A stretch of 11,981 bases of DNA. Source: Syntrophaceae bacterium UBA1411. Lineage in GTDB: Bacteria > Desulfobacterota > Syntrophia > Syntrophales > Smithellaceae. Positions 1 through 6,369 of this stretch are shown in pieces. Each line of letters begins with the position of its first letter. The stretch's first letter is position 1. The notes beneath the pieces were generated by a model that was given only the letters and a program-made list of their open reading frames with translations, was not told the origin of the DNA and did not search any database. The stretch lies in contig DBPV01000086.1 in NCBI GenBank assembly GCA_002304995.1, positions 7,117 to 19,097 on the forward strand. Reading direction: 5' to 3'. The position numbers and the translations under genes are program-made.

Positions 1-4
1 TGCC

Positions 5-33
5 TTGACAGGAAGCGTCCGCGGCGGGATAAT
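5..33 (+). promoter_or_regulatory. Sigma-70-type promoter for the FAD oxidoreductase gene
   Basis: A perfect -35 box TTGACA (5-10) is followed after 17 bp by GATAAT (28-33), which matches the -10 consensus in five of six bases. Transcription would start near 40, leaving a short leader before the ATG at 63. The ribosome binding site GGGAGG (51-56) lies 6 nt before that ATG. Consensus quality and spacing make this one of the strongest promoter predictions in the window; any operator further upstream is outside it. Confidence 0.7.
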
Positions 34-62
34 CCGCACAACTTTCTTCCGGGAGGTGTCTC

Positions 63-1694
63 ATGCATCGCAAGTTCACAGTTGTAAAATACGTTTCGGT
101 TCTCCTGCTCCTGTTGTTCGTGACGTTCGGGACAAGCGGGTGCGCAACAAAAAATCTGCCGGCGCAAAAGACGGATTATGACGTCATCGTGATCGGCGCC
201 GGCATGGGCGGACTGTCCGCGGCCGCGCACCTGGCCGTCAAGGGGCAGAAGGTGCTCGTGCTGGAAAAGCACTTTGTGGTGGGCGGCAGCACGTCCAAGT
301 TCACGCGCGGCGAATTCACCTTCGACACGGCGCTGCACGAAATGGCGGGCGGCGGCCCGGGCAAGATGGATCGAGGCCTGTATCAACTGCTTAAGGCAAC
401 GGGCGTCGACCGCAAAGTGCAGCTTTACGAAGTCCCTCATTTTTACCGGTCCGTTTTCCCCGGTGTGGACGTTACCCTGCCTCCCAACTGGGAGGGATTC
501 AAGAGCGCACTCAAGAAAAAATGGCCCGGAGAAGCCGAAGGCATTGACAAGTTCCACAGTTTGTGCGCGTCCCTGCACGGCGACATGATGGAGCTTAAGG
601 ACATCTTCCGTTGGGGAACCGTCCGCGCGACGCTCGCGCAGGCGATGGTGCCCCTCCGGCAGAGAACGTTTTTCACGTGGAAAGACCGTACGGTGAAAGA
701 CCTGATGGAACACTGCTTTAAAAGCGAGGAGCTTAAAGCGGTGGTGTCGCAGCTCTGGGTTTTTTACGGCGCCCCGGTGGACACGGAATCGGCGCTGATT
801 TTCATGTCGGCCACTGAAAGCTACCTGAGCGACGGCGCCTGGCACATCAAGGGAACGTCGCAGGCGCTGGCCGACGGCTATGCGGCCCGCATCCGCGAGT
901 TGGGAGGCGACATCAAAACCGGCACGCTGGTGACGCAAATTCTGCTCCAAAACGGCATAGCGACCGGCGTGCGGACGGCGGATGGAAAGACCTATACCGC
1001 GCGCTATGTGGTGGCGAACACGGATCCCTATCAACTGGCCTACAGGCTGATCGGCAAGGAAAATCTTCCCGCGGCCTACATCAAGAAACTGGAGTCGATG
1101 AAGCCCGCCAATTCCCTTTTCGGAGTTTATCTGGGGCTGAACATCGATCTCAAGGCGCTGGGTTACGCGGATACGGAAATCCTCTACAACACGTACCTGG
1201 ACAGCCGGAAAAATTATGACGCAATGATGAAGGGCGACTTTGCCAACGCCGCAGTCGCGATTACGATTTACACCAATCTCGGCGATCCGGTTTACGCGCC
1301 TGCGGGAAAATCGGTTGTCAAGCTCGACTCCTACTCCGAGCTCGGCGTCTGGCCCAAAGACCGGGACGCTTACGTTCAGGTAAAGGCGCAAAAGGTTGAT
1401 GAACTGATCGCGCTTGCGGCCAAAGTGATTCCCGAACTCAAAGATCCGAAAAACATTGTCGTCAAGGAAGGGTATACGCCCCGGACGATTGAGCGCTACA
1501 CGCTCAATAAGGGCGGCGTCGTTTACGGATTCGAGTTGACGCCCGGACAATGGCAAAAGATGCCCAATACCACGCCGGTTCCGAACGTTTTCATAACCAG
1601 CAACTGGACGCAGGCCTGGCACGGCGTCTGCTCCTGCCAGGTCAACGGCTGGCGCGCCGCCCGTCTGATCCTCGACAGGGAGGGGATCGAATAG
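63..1694 (+). CDS. FAD-dependent oxidoreductase, phytoene desaturase/retinol saturase-like, predicted lipoprotein
   Basis: The 543-residue protein belongs by its motifs to the amine oxidase/phytoene desaturase superfamily, whose members desaturate, saturate or isomerise polyene and isoprenoid substrates. Seen directly: a Rossmann FAD-binding motif GAGMGG at 45-50 in DYDVIVIGAG, an acidic residue E68 at the end of the second strand (LVLEK) for ribose binding, a GGSTS stretch shortly after it, and a C-terminal segment VPNVFITSNW...CQVNGW typical of the closing FAD-contact region. The N terminus has a basic stretch, a hydrophobic core (residues 10-22) and TSGC with Cys27, resembling a lipoprotein signal peptide, although Thr at -3 is atypical. 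No twin arginine is visible, so export would be by Sec. The gene has its own promoter and a strong terminator and stands alone. Start: the ATG has GGGAGG 6 nt upstream. The substrate cannot be deduced; carotenoid genes are absent nearby. Confidence 0.85.
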   Translation: MHRKFTVVKYVSVLLLLLFVTFGTSGCATKNLPAQKTDYDVIVIGAGMGGLSAAAHLAVKGQKVLVLEKHFVVGGSTSKFTRGEFTFDTALHEMAGGGPGKMDRGLYQLLKATGVDRKVQLYEVPHFYRSVFPGVDVTLPPNWEGFKSALKKKWPGEAEGIDKFHSLCASLHGDMMELKDIFRWGTVRATLAQAMVPLRQRTFFTWKDRTVKDLMEHCFKSEELKAVVSQLWVFYGAPVDTESALIFMSATESYLSDGAWHIKGTSQALADGYAARIRELGGDIKTGTLVTQILLQNGIATGVRTADGKTYTARYVVANTDPYQLAYRLIGKENLPAAYIKKLESMKPANSLFGVYLGLNIDLKALGYADTEILYNTYLDSRKNYDAMMKGDFANAAVAITIYTNLGDPVYAPAGKSVVKLDSYSELGVWPKDRDAYVQVKAQKVDELIALAAKVIPELKDPKNIVVKEGYTPRTIERYTLNKGGVVYGFELTPGQWQKMPNTTPVPNVFITSNWTQAWHGVCSCQVNGWRAARLILDREGIE

Positions 1695-1718
1695 CCAAGC
1701 CCGGCCGGTTTGTGCGAT

Positions 1719-1773
1719 AAAAAAAGAGAAGGCGGCGTCCTAACGGGCGCCGCCTTCTCTTGTGGATTTTTTT
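1719..1773. terminator. Bidirectional intrinsic terminator between convergent genes
   Basis: The arms 1724-1740 and 1745-1761 form a 17-bp stem (GC-rich core GGCGGCG/CGCCGCC, one G-T pair at 1738/1747) closed by a TAAC tetraloop. A run of seven A (1719-1725) precedes the stem and a run of seven T (1767-1773) follows it, so it can end transcription from both sides: the oxidoreductase gene on the plus strand and the UspA-family gene on the minus strand. Confidence 0.92.
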
Positions 1774-1781
1774 GAGGCCGA

Positions 1782-2228
1782 TCAGTGCCGGACGAGCAGC
1801 ACGGGGCTTTTCGCTTCTTCCATCACTTTTTCGGAAACCTGCCCCATGAGCCTCTTGAACAGAGAGGCCTTGCGATGGGACGGCATGACGATCAGATCGA
1901 CGCCCTTTTCATCCTGTTCCCTGAGAATTTCCCGGACCGGATCGCCCTCCCGGATGTCGCTGACTACCTCGATTCCCTGAACTTCCGGAAATTTGGAAAG
2001 TTCCTCCTGCATCATTTGCCTGACCCGGAGGATTTCGGAATCCTCCGCTTCTCTCATGGTCGACGCATCCAGACAAAAATCTCCGGCGCATTGTGTTATC
2101 GGTTCCGCGACGTGCAGCACATAGACTTTGGCATGATACTGTTTGGCGAGTTCCAGCGCCTGCTTCAATGCTTCGTCGGAGTCTTCAGAAAAGTCCGTCG
2201 GCACGAGAATTCTTTTAGGTGCAAACAT
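1782..2228 (-). CDS. Universal stress protein, UspA domain
   Basis: A single Usp domain of 148 residues, the usual length of the family. Seen: the N-terminal strand KRILVPTDFSEDSDEAL (5-21), the second strand KVYVLHV (34-40), the strand DLIVMPSH (111-118) and the C-terminal SPVLLVRH. These small cytoplasmic proteins dimerise and are linked to stress and starvation survival. The ATP-binding consensus G-2x-G-9x-G-S/T, expected in MGTHG...GS, reads MPSHR (115-119) and GQV (129-131), so two of its glycines and the final Ser/Thr are lost; ATP binding is doubtful and the protein may be of the non-nucleotide UspA type. Start: ATG at 2228 has a purine-rich GGGGGGAAGGG just upstream. The gene is monocistronic with a long leader and shares its terminator with the convergent oxidoreductase gene. 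Confidence 0.92.
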   Translation of the reverse strand: MFAPKRILVPTDFSEDSDEALKQALELAKQYHAKVYVLHVAEPITQCAGDFCLDASTMREAEDSEILRVRQMMQEELSKFPEVQGIEVVSDIREGDPVREILREQDEKGVDLIVMPSHRKASLFKRLMGQVSEKVMEEAKSPVLLVRH

Positions 2229-2259
2229 GACCCTTCCCCCCTTTCATGAATGAACGCCT

Positions 2260-2331
2260 TCATACCCGTTGACGCCTGCTACTTTCCTGGAAGACTTCCC
2301 CCGTCCAAGAGCGACGGCGGAATAAGGTCAT
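2260..2331 (-). CDS. Possible 23-codon leader ORF upstream of the UspA-family gene
   Basis: The minus strand reads GGGAGGTG directly before an ATG at 2331, opening a 23-codon frame (MTLFRRRSWTGEV...) that ends in TGA at 2260, about 30 nt before the UspA-family start. The Shine-Dalgarno complementarity is unusually long, but its spacing to this ATG is only about 2 nt, which is poor for initiation. It may be a leader peptide, a ribosome standby site or chance. No regulatory codon run (such as repeated Trp or His) is seen. Confidence 0.2.
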   Translation of the reverse strand: MTLFRRRSWTGEVFQESSRRQRV

Positions 2332-2351
2332 CACCTCCCTTTTGTCCTATC

Positions 2352-2380
2352 TTGATCCTAATTTGAGCACGGAATATAAA
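2352..2380 (+). promoter_or_regulatory. Rightward promoter-like element without an obvious gene
   Basis: TTGATC (2352-2357) and TATAAA (2375-2380) are separated by 17 bp, matching the sigma-70 consensus at 4/6 and 5/6 positions. Transcription would start near 2387 and read antisense to the downstream minus-strand genes. A short hairpin CCGGG...CCCGG (2414-2433) and the GC-rich, T-containing sequence after it (to about 2450) could end a short RNA. No coding gene is available on this strand. Confidence 0.3.
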
Positions 2381-2388
2381 AAAATCAA
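2361..2388 (-). promoter_or_regulatory. Candidate promoter for the UspA-family gene
   Basis: On the minus strand TTGATT (2383-2388) is followed after 16 bp by TCAAAT (2361-2366), each with about four to five consensus matches. It would give a leader of roughly 125 nt before the ATG at 2228, including the GGGAGGTG/short-ORF region. It is the best candidate in the gap but only moderate in quality. Confidence 0.3.
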
Positions 2389-2636
2389 GATGAAGTTGTT
2401 TTCGCTGAAGAGACCGGGCAGGGGCAGTCCCGGCCGCCGGCCTTTTGTTCCGGCCGCCTGAAAAAACTGCGGGGCGGACCGGACGGAGAGGCGCGGTTCA
2501 AGTGCTGAAGATGCCGAGCAAAATCCGTCCCGGACGGTTCGGGGGCAACAGCGATAACCGGCCGGGTGGTCCTTCTGTATCCATTTCCGTTTCCGGTTCG
2601 GGGGAACAACGCCTTCGGGCGGGCCGGCGCAGGCGG

Positions 2637-3149
2637 TCAAGGCTCTTGGGGGATCAGGGCGGAGAGGACATCGGACACGGCATCTTTGTGCTCCACCAGA
2701 ATCACTTTTACAGCGGCGTTTTTGCTGAAAACGGCCTGCGACAGTTTGGGGCTGTCCATATCCAGCCGGCAGCCCAGAAGGCGCGGCGCGTGTGCGGTCA
2801 GGATCTGTTCGATATGCCGGTAGAGCCTTTCCGCGCCGTCGTCGGAAAACAAAAGCAGGCGGGAGATCCGGTCTTGCTGTGATCTCTGTGTCTTTTGCCT
2901 TACGGCGGCGATCCCTTTCTTTTCGGCGGCCAGCTTTTCGGCAATTTCTTCAAATCCGGGACGGATGCGCCCCTGCAATCTGGCCCGGGCCAGCGCCCGC
3001 GCCAGCGCTTCGGTCCAGGCGAGGACAGGCACTTCCAGGCGGCCTTCGGACGAGAGTTTCTCCGTGCGCGCCGCCAATACGGCGCGGATTTTTTCCGCGC
3101 TGCCGTCCGCTTCCAGCCGGCGGGGAAAGGTGATTTCAGACAGGTTCAT
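2637..3149 (-). CDS. Unrecognised protein of about 170 residues, downstream of the Uup-type ABC-F gene
   Basis: I do not recognise this family. The protein is soluble, with no signal peptide or membrane segment, and alternates charged helical stretches (EALARALARARLQG, FEEIAEKLAAEKKGIAAVRQ) with a C-terminal half that looks alpha/beta: RISRLLLFSDDGAERLYRHIEQIL, then RLLGCRLDMDSPKLSQAVF and AVKVILVEHKDAVSDVLSAL. I chose the ATG at 3149 because GAGGTG lies about 10 nt upstream; a TTG at 3167, overlapping the ABC-F stop codon, would add six residues. It follows the ABC-F gene by 14 nt on the same strand, so the two are probably cotranscribed. That suggests, but does not show, a link to ribosome or DNA-related functions. 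Antisense frames here are lower quality, and its codon use resembles its neighbours. Confidence 0.75.
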   Translation of the reverse strand: MNLSEITFPRRLEADGSAEKIRAVLAARTEKLSSEGRLEVPVLAWTEALARALARARLQGRIRPGFEEIAEKLAAEKKGIAAVRQKTQRSQQDRISRLLLFSDDGAERLYRHIEQILTAHAPRLLGCRLDMDSPKLSQAVFSKNAAVKVILVEHKDAVSDVLSALIPQEP

Positions 3150-3163
3150 AAATGCCACGCACC

Positions 3164-5077
3164 TCAATTCTTGCCGTCGGGGGGAGGATTTCCTGCGAAC
3201 TTCGCCGCCATTTGCTCCAGTTCGTCCCAGCGCCGGTACCCTTCCTCCAGTTCCGCATCCATCTGTGCCAGACGCGCATGGACCTGTTCCGCATGTTTGC
3301 GGTCGGACGTCCGATAAAATTCCGGAGACGTCAGGAGGGCGACAAGCTGTGCTTTCTCCTTTTCCAGGGCTTCAATGCTTTGCGGCAGTTCCGCAAGCTC
3401 CCGTGTTTCCCGGAAAGACAGTTTGCTTTTTTCTTTGGGCGGTTTTTCTTTTCTGCTTTTAACCGCCGCCGTTTGGGCGGCCGGCGTCCCGCGCTGGCGA
3501 AGCCAGTCGTCATAGCCGCCGACATATTCTTCCAGTCTGCCCCCGCCTTCCAGCACAATGGTGGAGGTCACCACGTTGTTGAGAAATGTCCGGTCGTGGC
3601 TGACCAGCAGGATCGTGCCGGAATAGTCCAGCAGCCGGTCTTCGAGCAGTTCGAGGGTTTCCGCGTCCAGATCGTTGGTCGGTTCATCGAGCACCAGGAC
3701 GTTGGACGGCCGGCAGAAAAGCCTGGCCAAAAGAAGGCGATTGCGCTCGCCGCCCGAAAGAGAGGAAACAGGCGCGGATATCTGGGCGGGAGGAAAAAGA
3801 AACTCCTGAAGATAACCGACGACATGCCGCGCCGCGCCGTTGATGACCACCGTGTCGTTTCCATCCGCTATATTGTCCCGGATCGATTTGGCGTCCTCCA
3901 GCTGGGCGCGGAGCTGATCGAAGTAAGCCGCGGTGATGTTTGCGCCCAGGCGGACCTCCCCTTCCGGGACGGGAAGCTCCCCCAGCAGGACCTTCAGCAG
4001 GGTGGTTTTTCCCGAGCCGTTGGGGCCGATGATGCCGACGCGGTCGCCGCGCATAATCCGCGTTGAGAAACCATCAATGATTTTTTTGTCCCCGTAGGCA
4101 AAGCGGATGTTTCGGATCTCCGCGACCAGTTTGCCGCCAGCGGCGGCCTGGGCCACCGAAAAGCGGACGCGGCCTTCGCGTTCGCGCCGCCGGGCCCGCT
4201 CTTCGCGCATCGCCAGAAGCGCGCGGACGCGGCCTTCATTGCGGGTGCGCCGGGCTTTGATGCCCTGGCGAATCCACGCCTCTTCTCCGGCCAGTTTCCG
4301 GTCGAATGTCTGCCACTGTTTTTCTTCAGCATCCAGCAGGGCCTGGCGTCTTTCGAGGTACGCCGCATAACCGCAGGCATAGGAAAACAGCTTTCCCCGG
4401 TCGATTTCCACGATGCGCGTGGCAATCTTTTGCAGAAACATCCGGTCGTGCGTCACGAACAGAAGCGTTCCGGGAAAGTTTTGCAGAAACGTTTCCAGCC
4501 AGAGGATGGAGTCGATGTCCAGGTGGTTGGTGGGTTCGTCCAGAAGCAGGATATCGGGGTCCGAGACCAGCGCCCGCGCCAGAAGCGCGCGGCGTTTCAG
4601 CCCGGCCGAGAGCGTTTGAAAATGCGCTTTTGCGTCAAGCGCCGCGCGGTCGAGAACCTTTTGCACCTGCCCGGAAAAGTGCCAGGCGCCGGCGGCTTCC
4701 AGCCGGTGCTGAACCTGCTCGATTTTTTTCAAAAGCTGTTTGTCGCCGCCGGAAGGCAGGCGGGAGGAAAGTTCGGAGTATTCGTGGAGCAAATCCAGGT
4801 GCTCTCTGCCGCCGTCGGCGACGACGTCGTATACGGAGCCGGGCAGATCTTCAATATGCTGCGGCATGAGGCCGATACGGATATTCCTGTCCAGAACGAT
4901 TTCGCCCGCATCCGGCGGGATGGCGCCCGAGAGCAGTCCCAGCAGCGTGGATTTACCCGCGCCGTTTCGTCCTAAAAGGCCGATGCGCTCGCCCGGTTCG
5001 ATCTGCAGCGATGCCGAGTCGAAGAGCAGCGGTCCGCCGAAGCTCAGTGAAACATTCTTGATCCAAAGGAGTGCCAT
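3164..5077 (-). CDS. uup: ABC-F family ATPase, Uup type
   Basis: A soluble tandem ATPase of 637 residues, about the size of E. coli Uup (635). First cassette: Walker A GRNGAGKS (36-43), signature LSAG (156-159), Walker B LLLDEPTNHLD (177-187), switch THD (209-211). Linker: the Arg/Glu-rich helical region, about 240-305. Second cassette: Walker A GPNGSGKT (351-358), signature LSGGE (440-444), Walker B LVLDEPTNDLD (461-471), switch SHD (493-495). A Lys-rich hinge (540-552) leads to a C-terminal helical hairpin (about 556-628), the Uup-type coiled coil known to bind DNA in E. coli Uup. There are no membrane segments, so it is not a transporter. Family knowledge links Uup to ribosome function and to precise excision of transposons and branched DNA intermediates. 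Start: ATG preceded by TAAGG. The first signature has Ala for Gly, a mild deviation. The downstream small gene is likely cotranscribed. Another ABC-F subtype is possible but less likely. Confidence 0.93.
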   Translation of the reverse strand: MALLWIKNVSLSFGGPLLFDSASLQIEPGERIGLLGRNGAGKSTLLGLLSGAIPPDAGEIVLDRNIRIGLMPQHIEDLPGSVYDVVADGGREHLDLLHEYSELSSRLPSGGDKQLLKKIEQVQHRLEAAGAWHFSGQVQKVLDRAALDAKAHFQTLSAGLKRRALLARALVSDPDILLLDEPTNHLDIDSILWLETFLQNFPGTLLFVTHDRMFLQKIATRIVEIDRGKLFSYACGYAAYLERRQALLDAEEKQWQTFDRKLAGEEAWIRQGIKARRTRNEGRVRALLAMREERARRREREGRVRFSVAQAAAGGKLVAEIRNIRFAYGDKKIIDGFSTRIMRGDRVGIIGPNGSGKTTLLKVLLGELPVPEGEVRLGANITAAYFDQLRAQLEDAKSIRDNIADGNDTVVINGAARHVVGYLQEFLFPPAQISAPVSSLSGGERNRLLLARLFCRPSNVLVLDEPTNDLDAETLELLEDRLLDYSGTILLVSHDRTFLNNVVTSTIVLEGGGRLEEYVGGYDDWLRQRGTPAAQTAAVKSRKEKPPKEKSKLSFRETRELAELPQSIEALEKEKAQLVALLTSPEFYRTSDRKHAEQVHARLAQMDAELEEGYRRWDELEQMAAKFAGNPPPDGKN

Positions 5078-5205
5078 GCCGCCTTACCGTTCCCGGACTT
5101 CCCTCCAGCGCTGCGCTTGCTGTCGGGGAAGGGGTCTTTCTTTTCAGGGTCTCTAGCATACTGTCCGCCGGTGCGCATGGCGCGCCTTGCGGCCGGGCCG
5201 ATCGC
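5078..5205. other. Spacer between the FMN enzyme gene and uup
   Basis: A 128-bp spacer between two minus-strand genes. I see no clear terminator with a T run, no good promoter and no convincing small ORF. Readthrough from the FMN enzyme gene into uup is possible. Confidence 0.4.
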
Positions 5206-6096
5206 TCAAGAAACCATTTCACGGATGATCTGTGCAATCGGTTTGATGTCCCGGATAAGCGCGCCCACCTGGCCCGCTCCCAGCGCGGCGCGTTCGTCGC
5301 TGCCGATCTTTGCCGGATTGCGTTCCAGTTCGGCGGAGACGGTTTCCAGGCCGGCTTCAGACAAACGCTTTTGAATCCACGGCGTGAGAATCAGCCGCTG
5401 GGCCAGTTTCATATTCGGCAGCGGGATCAAACTCGTGCCTCCGTCCGGGCAGTCCAGGATCGCCTGCTTCCACGGTTCGGCCGCCGGGCTTTCGGCGGAA
5501 GCCAGAAAACGCGTGCCGATCTGCACGCCCTGGGCGCCCAGCGCCAGCGCCGCCCGGTAGCCTCGGAAATCGGCGATGCCGCCGGCTGCGACAATCGGAA
5601 CCTTGACGAAATCGGCGACGAGCGGCACCAGGACCATGGTGGAGGATTCGGAATTCAGGGAGCGCAGGCCGCCCGCTTCCGAGCCGACCACCACCAGGCC
5701 ATCCACGCCGGCTTTGACGGCGCTGACGGCATGCGCGAGTGCCAGCACCACGTGGATGCCATGCATGCCCAGATCATGGATGATCGGGTAGATATCGCGG
5801 GGAGAACCTACGGATGTCGTGACGGTTTTGACGCCCGCGTCCGCCAGAATCTTGAGATATTCTCGGCTGTTGGGATTCATCAGCACGATGTTTGCGCCAA
5901 AAGGCTTGTCCGTCAGGCTCCGGACGTCGTCAAGAAGTTTTCTGACCGTATCCGCTTCGTTGATGAAACCGACGGCCAGAAGCCCGTAACCGCCGGCCTC
6001 GGAAACGGCGGCAACCATCCGCGGGCTGTTGAACATGCCGACAGGCCCCTGGATAATGGGGTAGCGGCAGCCCAGCATTTTCAGCAATTCCGACAT
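5206..6096 (-). CDS. FMN-dependent TIM-barrel oxidoreductase, nitronate monooxygenase/FabK-like
   Basis: The 296-residue protein has the layout of the 2-nitropropane dioxygenase/FabK superfamily, which uses FMN for nitronate oxidation or enoyl-ACP reduction. Seen: the first strand YPIIQGPVG (12-20), PFGANIVL (65-72), the central VDGLVVVGSEAGG (131-143) and the FMN phosphate site VPIVAAGGIADFRGYRAALALGAQGVQIGTRFL (166-198). The loop that in typical FabK and class I nitronate monooxygenase reads (E/A)(S/A)GGH carries Leu144 in place of the His, so the usual catalytic or substrate-contact His is missing and the reaction cannot be assigned. At 296 residues it is slightly shorter than typical members (about 310-350). 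Start: ATG at 6096 has AAGGAGG 8 nt upstream. The gene is divergent from the PilZ gene. In anaerobes such enzymes may act on acyl thioesters; that is conjecture here. Confidence 0.85.
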   Translation of the reverse strand: MSELLKMLGCRYPIIQGPVGMFNSPRMVAAVSEAGGYGLLAVGFINEADTVRKLLDDVRSLTDKPFGANIVLMNPNSREYLKILADAGVKTVTTSVGSPRDIYPIIHDLGMHGIHVVLALAHAVSAVKAGVDGLVVVGSEAGGLRSLNSESSTMVLVPLVADFVKVPIVAAGGIADFRGYRAALALGAQGVQIGTRFLASAESPAAEPWKQAILDCPDGGTSLIPLPNMKLAQRLILTPWIQKRLSEAGLETVSAELERNPAKIGSDERAALGAGQVGALIRDIKPIAQIIREMVS

Positions 6097-6193
6097 AAAT
6101 CATGCCTCCTTGTTGGGAATGTTTTTAAAGCGGCCCAAGCACGTTCATCCGTATCGTCGGGCCCGCGAAAAGTCAAGGTTGCCGTAGAGCTAT

Positions 6194-6222
6194 TTGCTGC
6201 GGCGGCCCGGCGAAGGTATATT
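6194..6222 (+). promoter_or_regulatory. Candidate promoter for the PilZ gene
   Basis: TATATT (6217-6222) matches the -10 consensus at five of six positions and is preceded, 17 bp upstream, by the weak -35 TTGCTG (6194-6199). It would leave a leader of about 140 nt. The 273-bp divergent spacer (6097-6369) also has TTGACT on the minus strand (6171-6176), a good -35 for the FMN enzyme gene, but no convincing -10 at the right distance. Confidence 0.35.
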
Positions 6223-6369
6223 TTTTCCCTGAATCGTGGTAAATTGTCATCCAATTCATCGGACGAAGCGCGGCATCACCCCGGATGGATGATGACGGTG
6301 CGTGGCGGTCACCAGGACGCGCGTTGCCAGGAAGGACTTCTTCATTCATGGTCACGGGAGAGATGCCTC

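Larger units (their letters stand above)
2349..2391. repeat. Inverted repeat ATCTTGAT / ATCAAGAT in an AT-rich island
   Basis: Perfect 8-bp arms (2349-2356 and 2384-2391) are separated by 27 bp. Each arm contains the -35-like TTGAT of the promoter candidate that reads away from it, so the island looks like two face-to-face overlapping promoters. It could also be a regulator site or coincidence. Confidence 0.4.
2229..2636. other. Gene-poor region upstream of the UspA-family gene
   Basis: These 408 bp hold no convincing gene. The part next to the UspA-family gene (2229-2340) would be its leader. An AT-rich island (about 2341-2400) carries an inverted repeat and promoter-like elements on both strands. 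The rest (2400-2636) is very GC-rich; open frames through it have no RBS and low-complexity Arg/Gly/Pro-rich translations, so I treat them as chance. Confidence 0.6.

Noticed and set aside
2347..2640. Minus-strand frame of 97 codons following the unrecognised protein
   Set aside because: TTG start without a ribosome binding site, Pro/Arg/Ser-rich composition, no domain, and it runs through the AT island with its promoter-like elements.
2445..2882. Plus-strand frame of 145 codons
   Set aside because: TTG start, low-complexity Arg/Gly-rich sequence, largely antisense to the 2637-3149 gene.
3152..4066. Plus-strand open frame of about 300 codons antisense to uup
   Set aside because: The opposite strand has full ABC-F motifs; the antisense translation is Arg/Phe/Gln-rich without recognisable domains, as expected from a mirrored GC-rich codon pattern.
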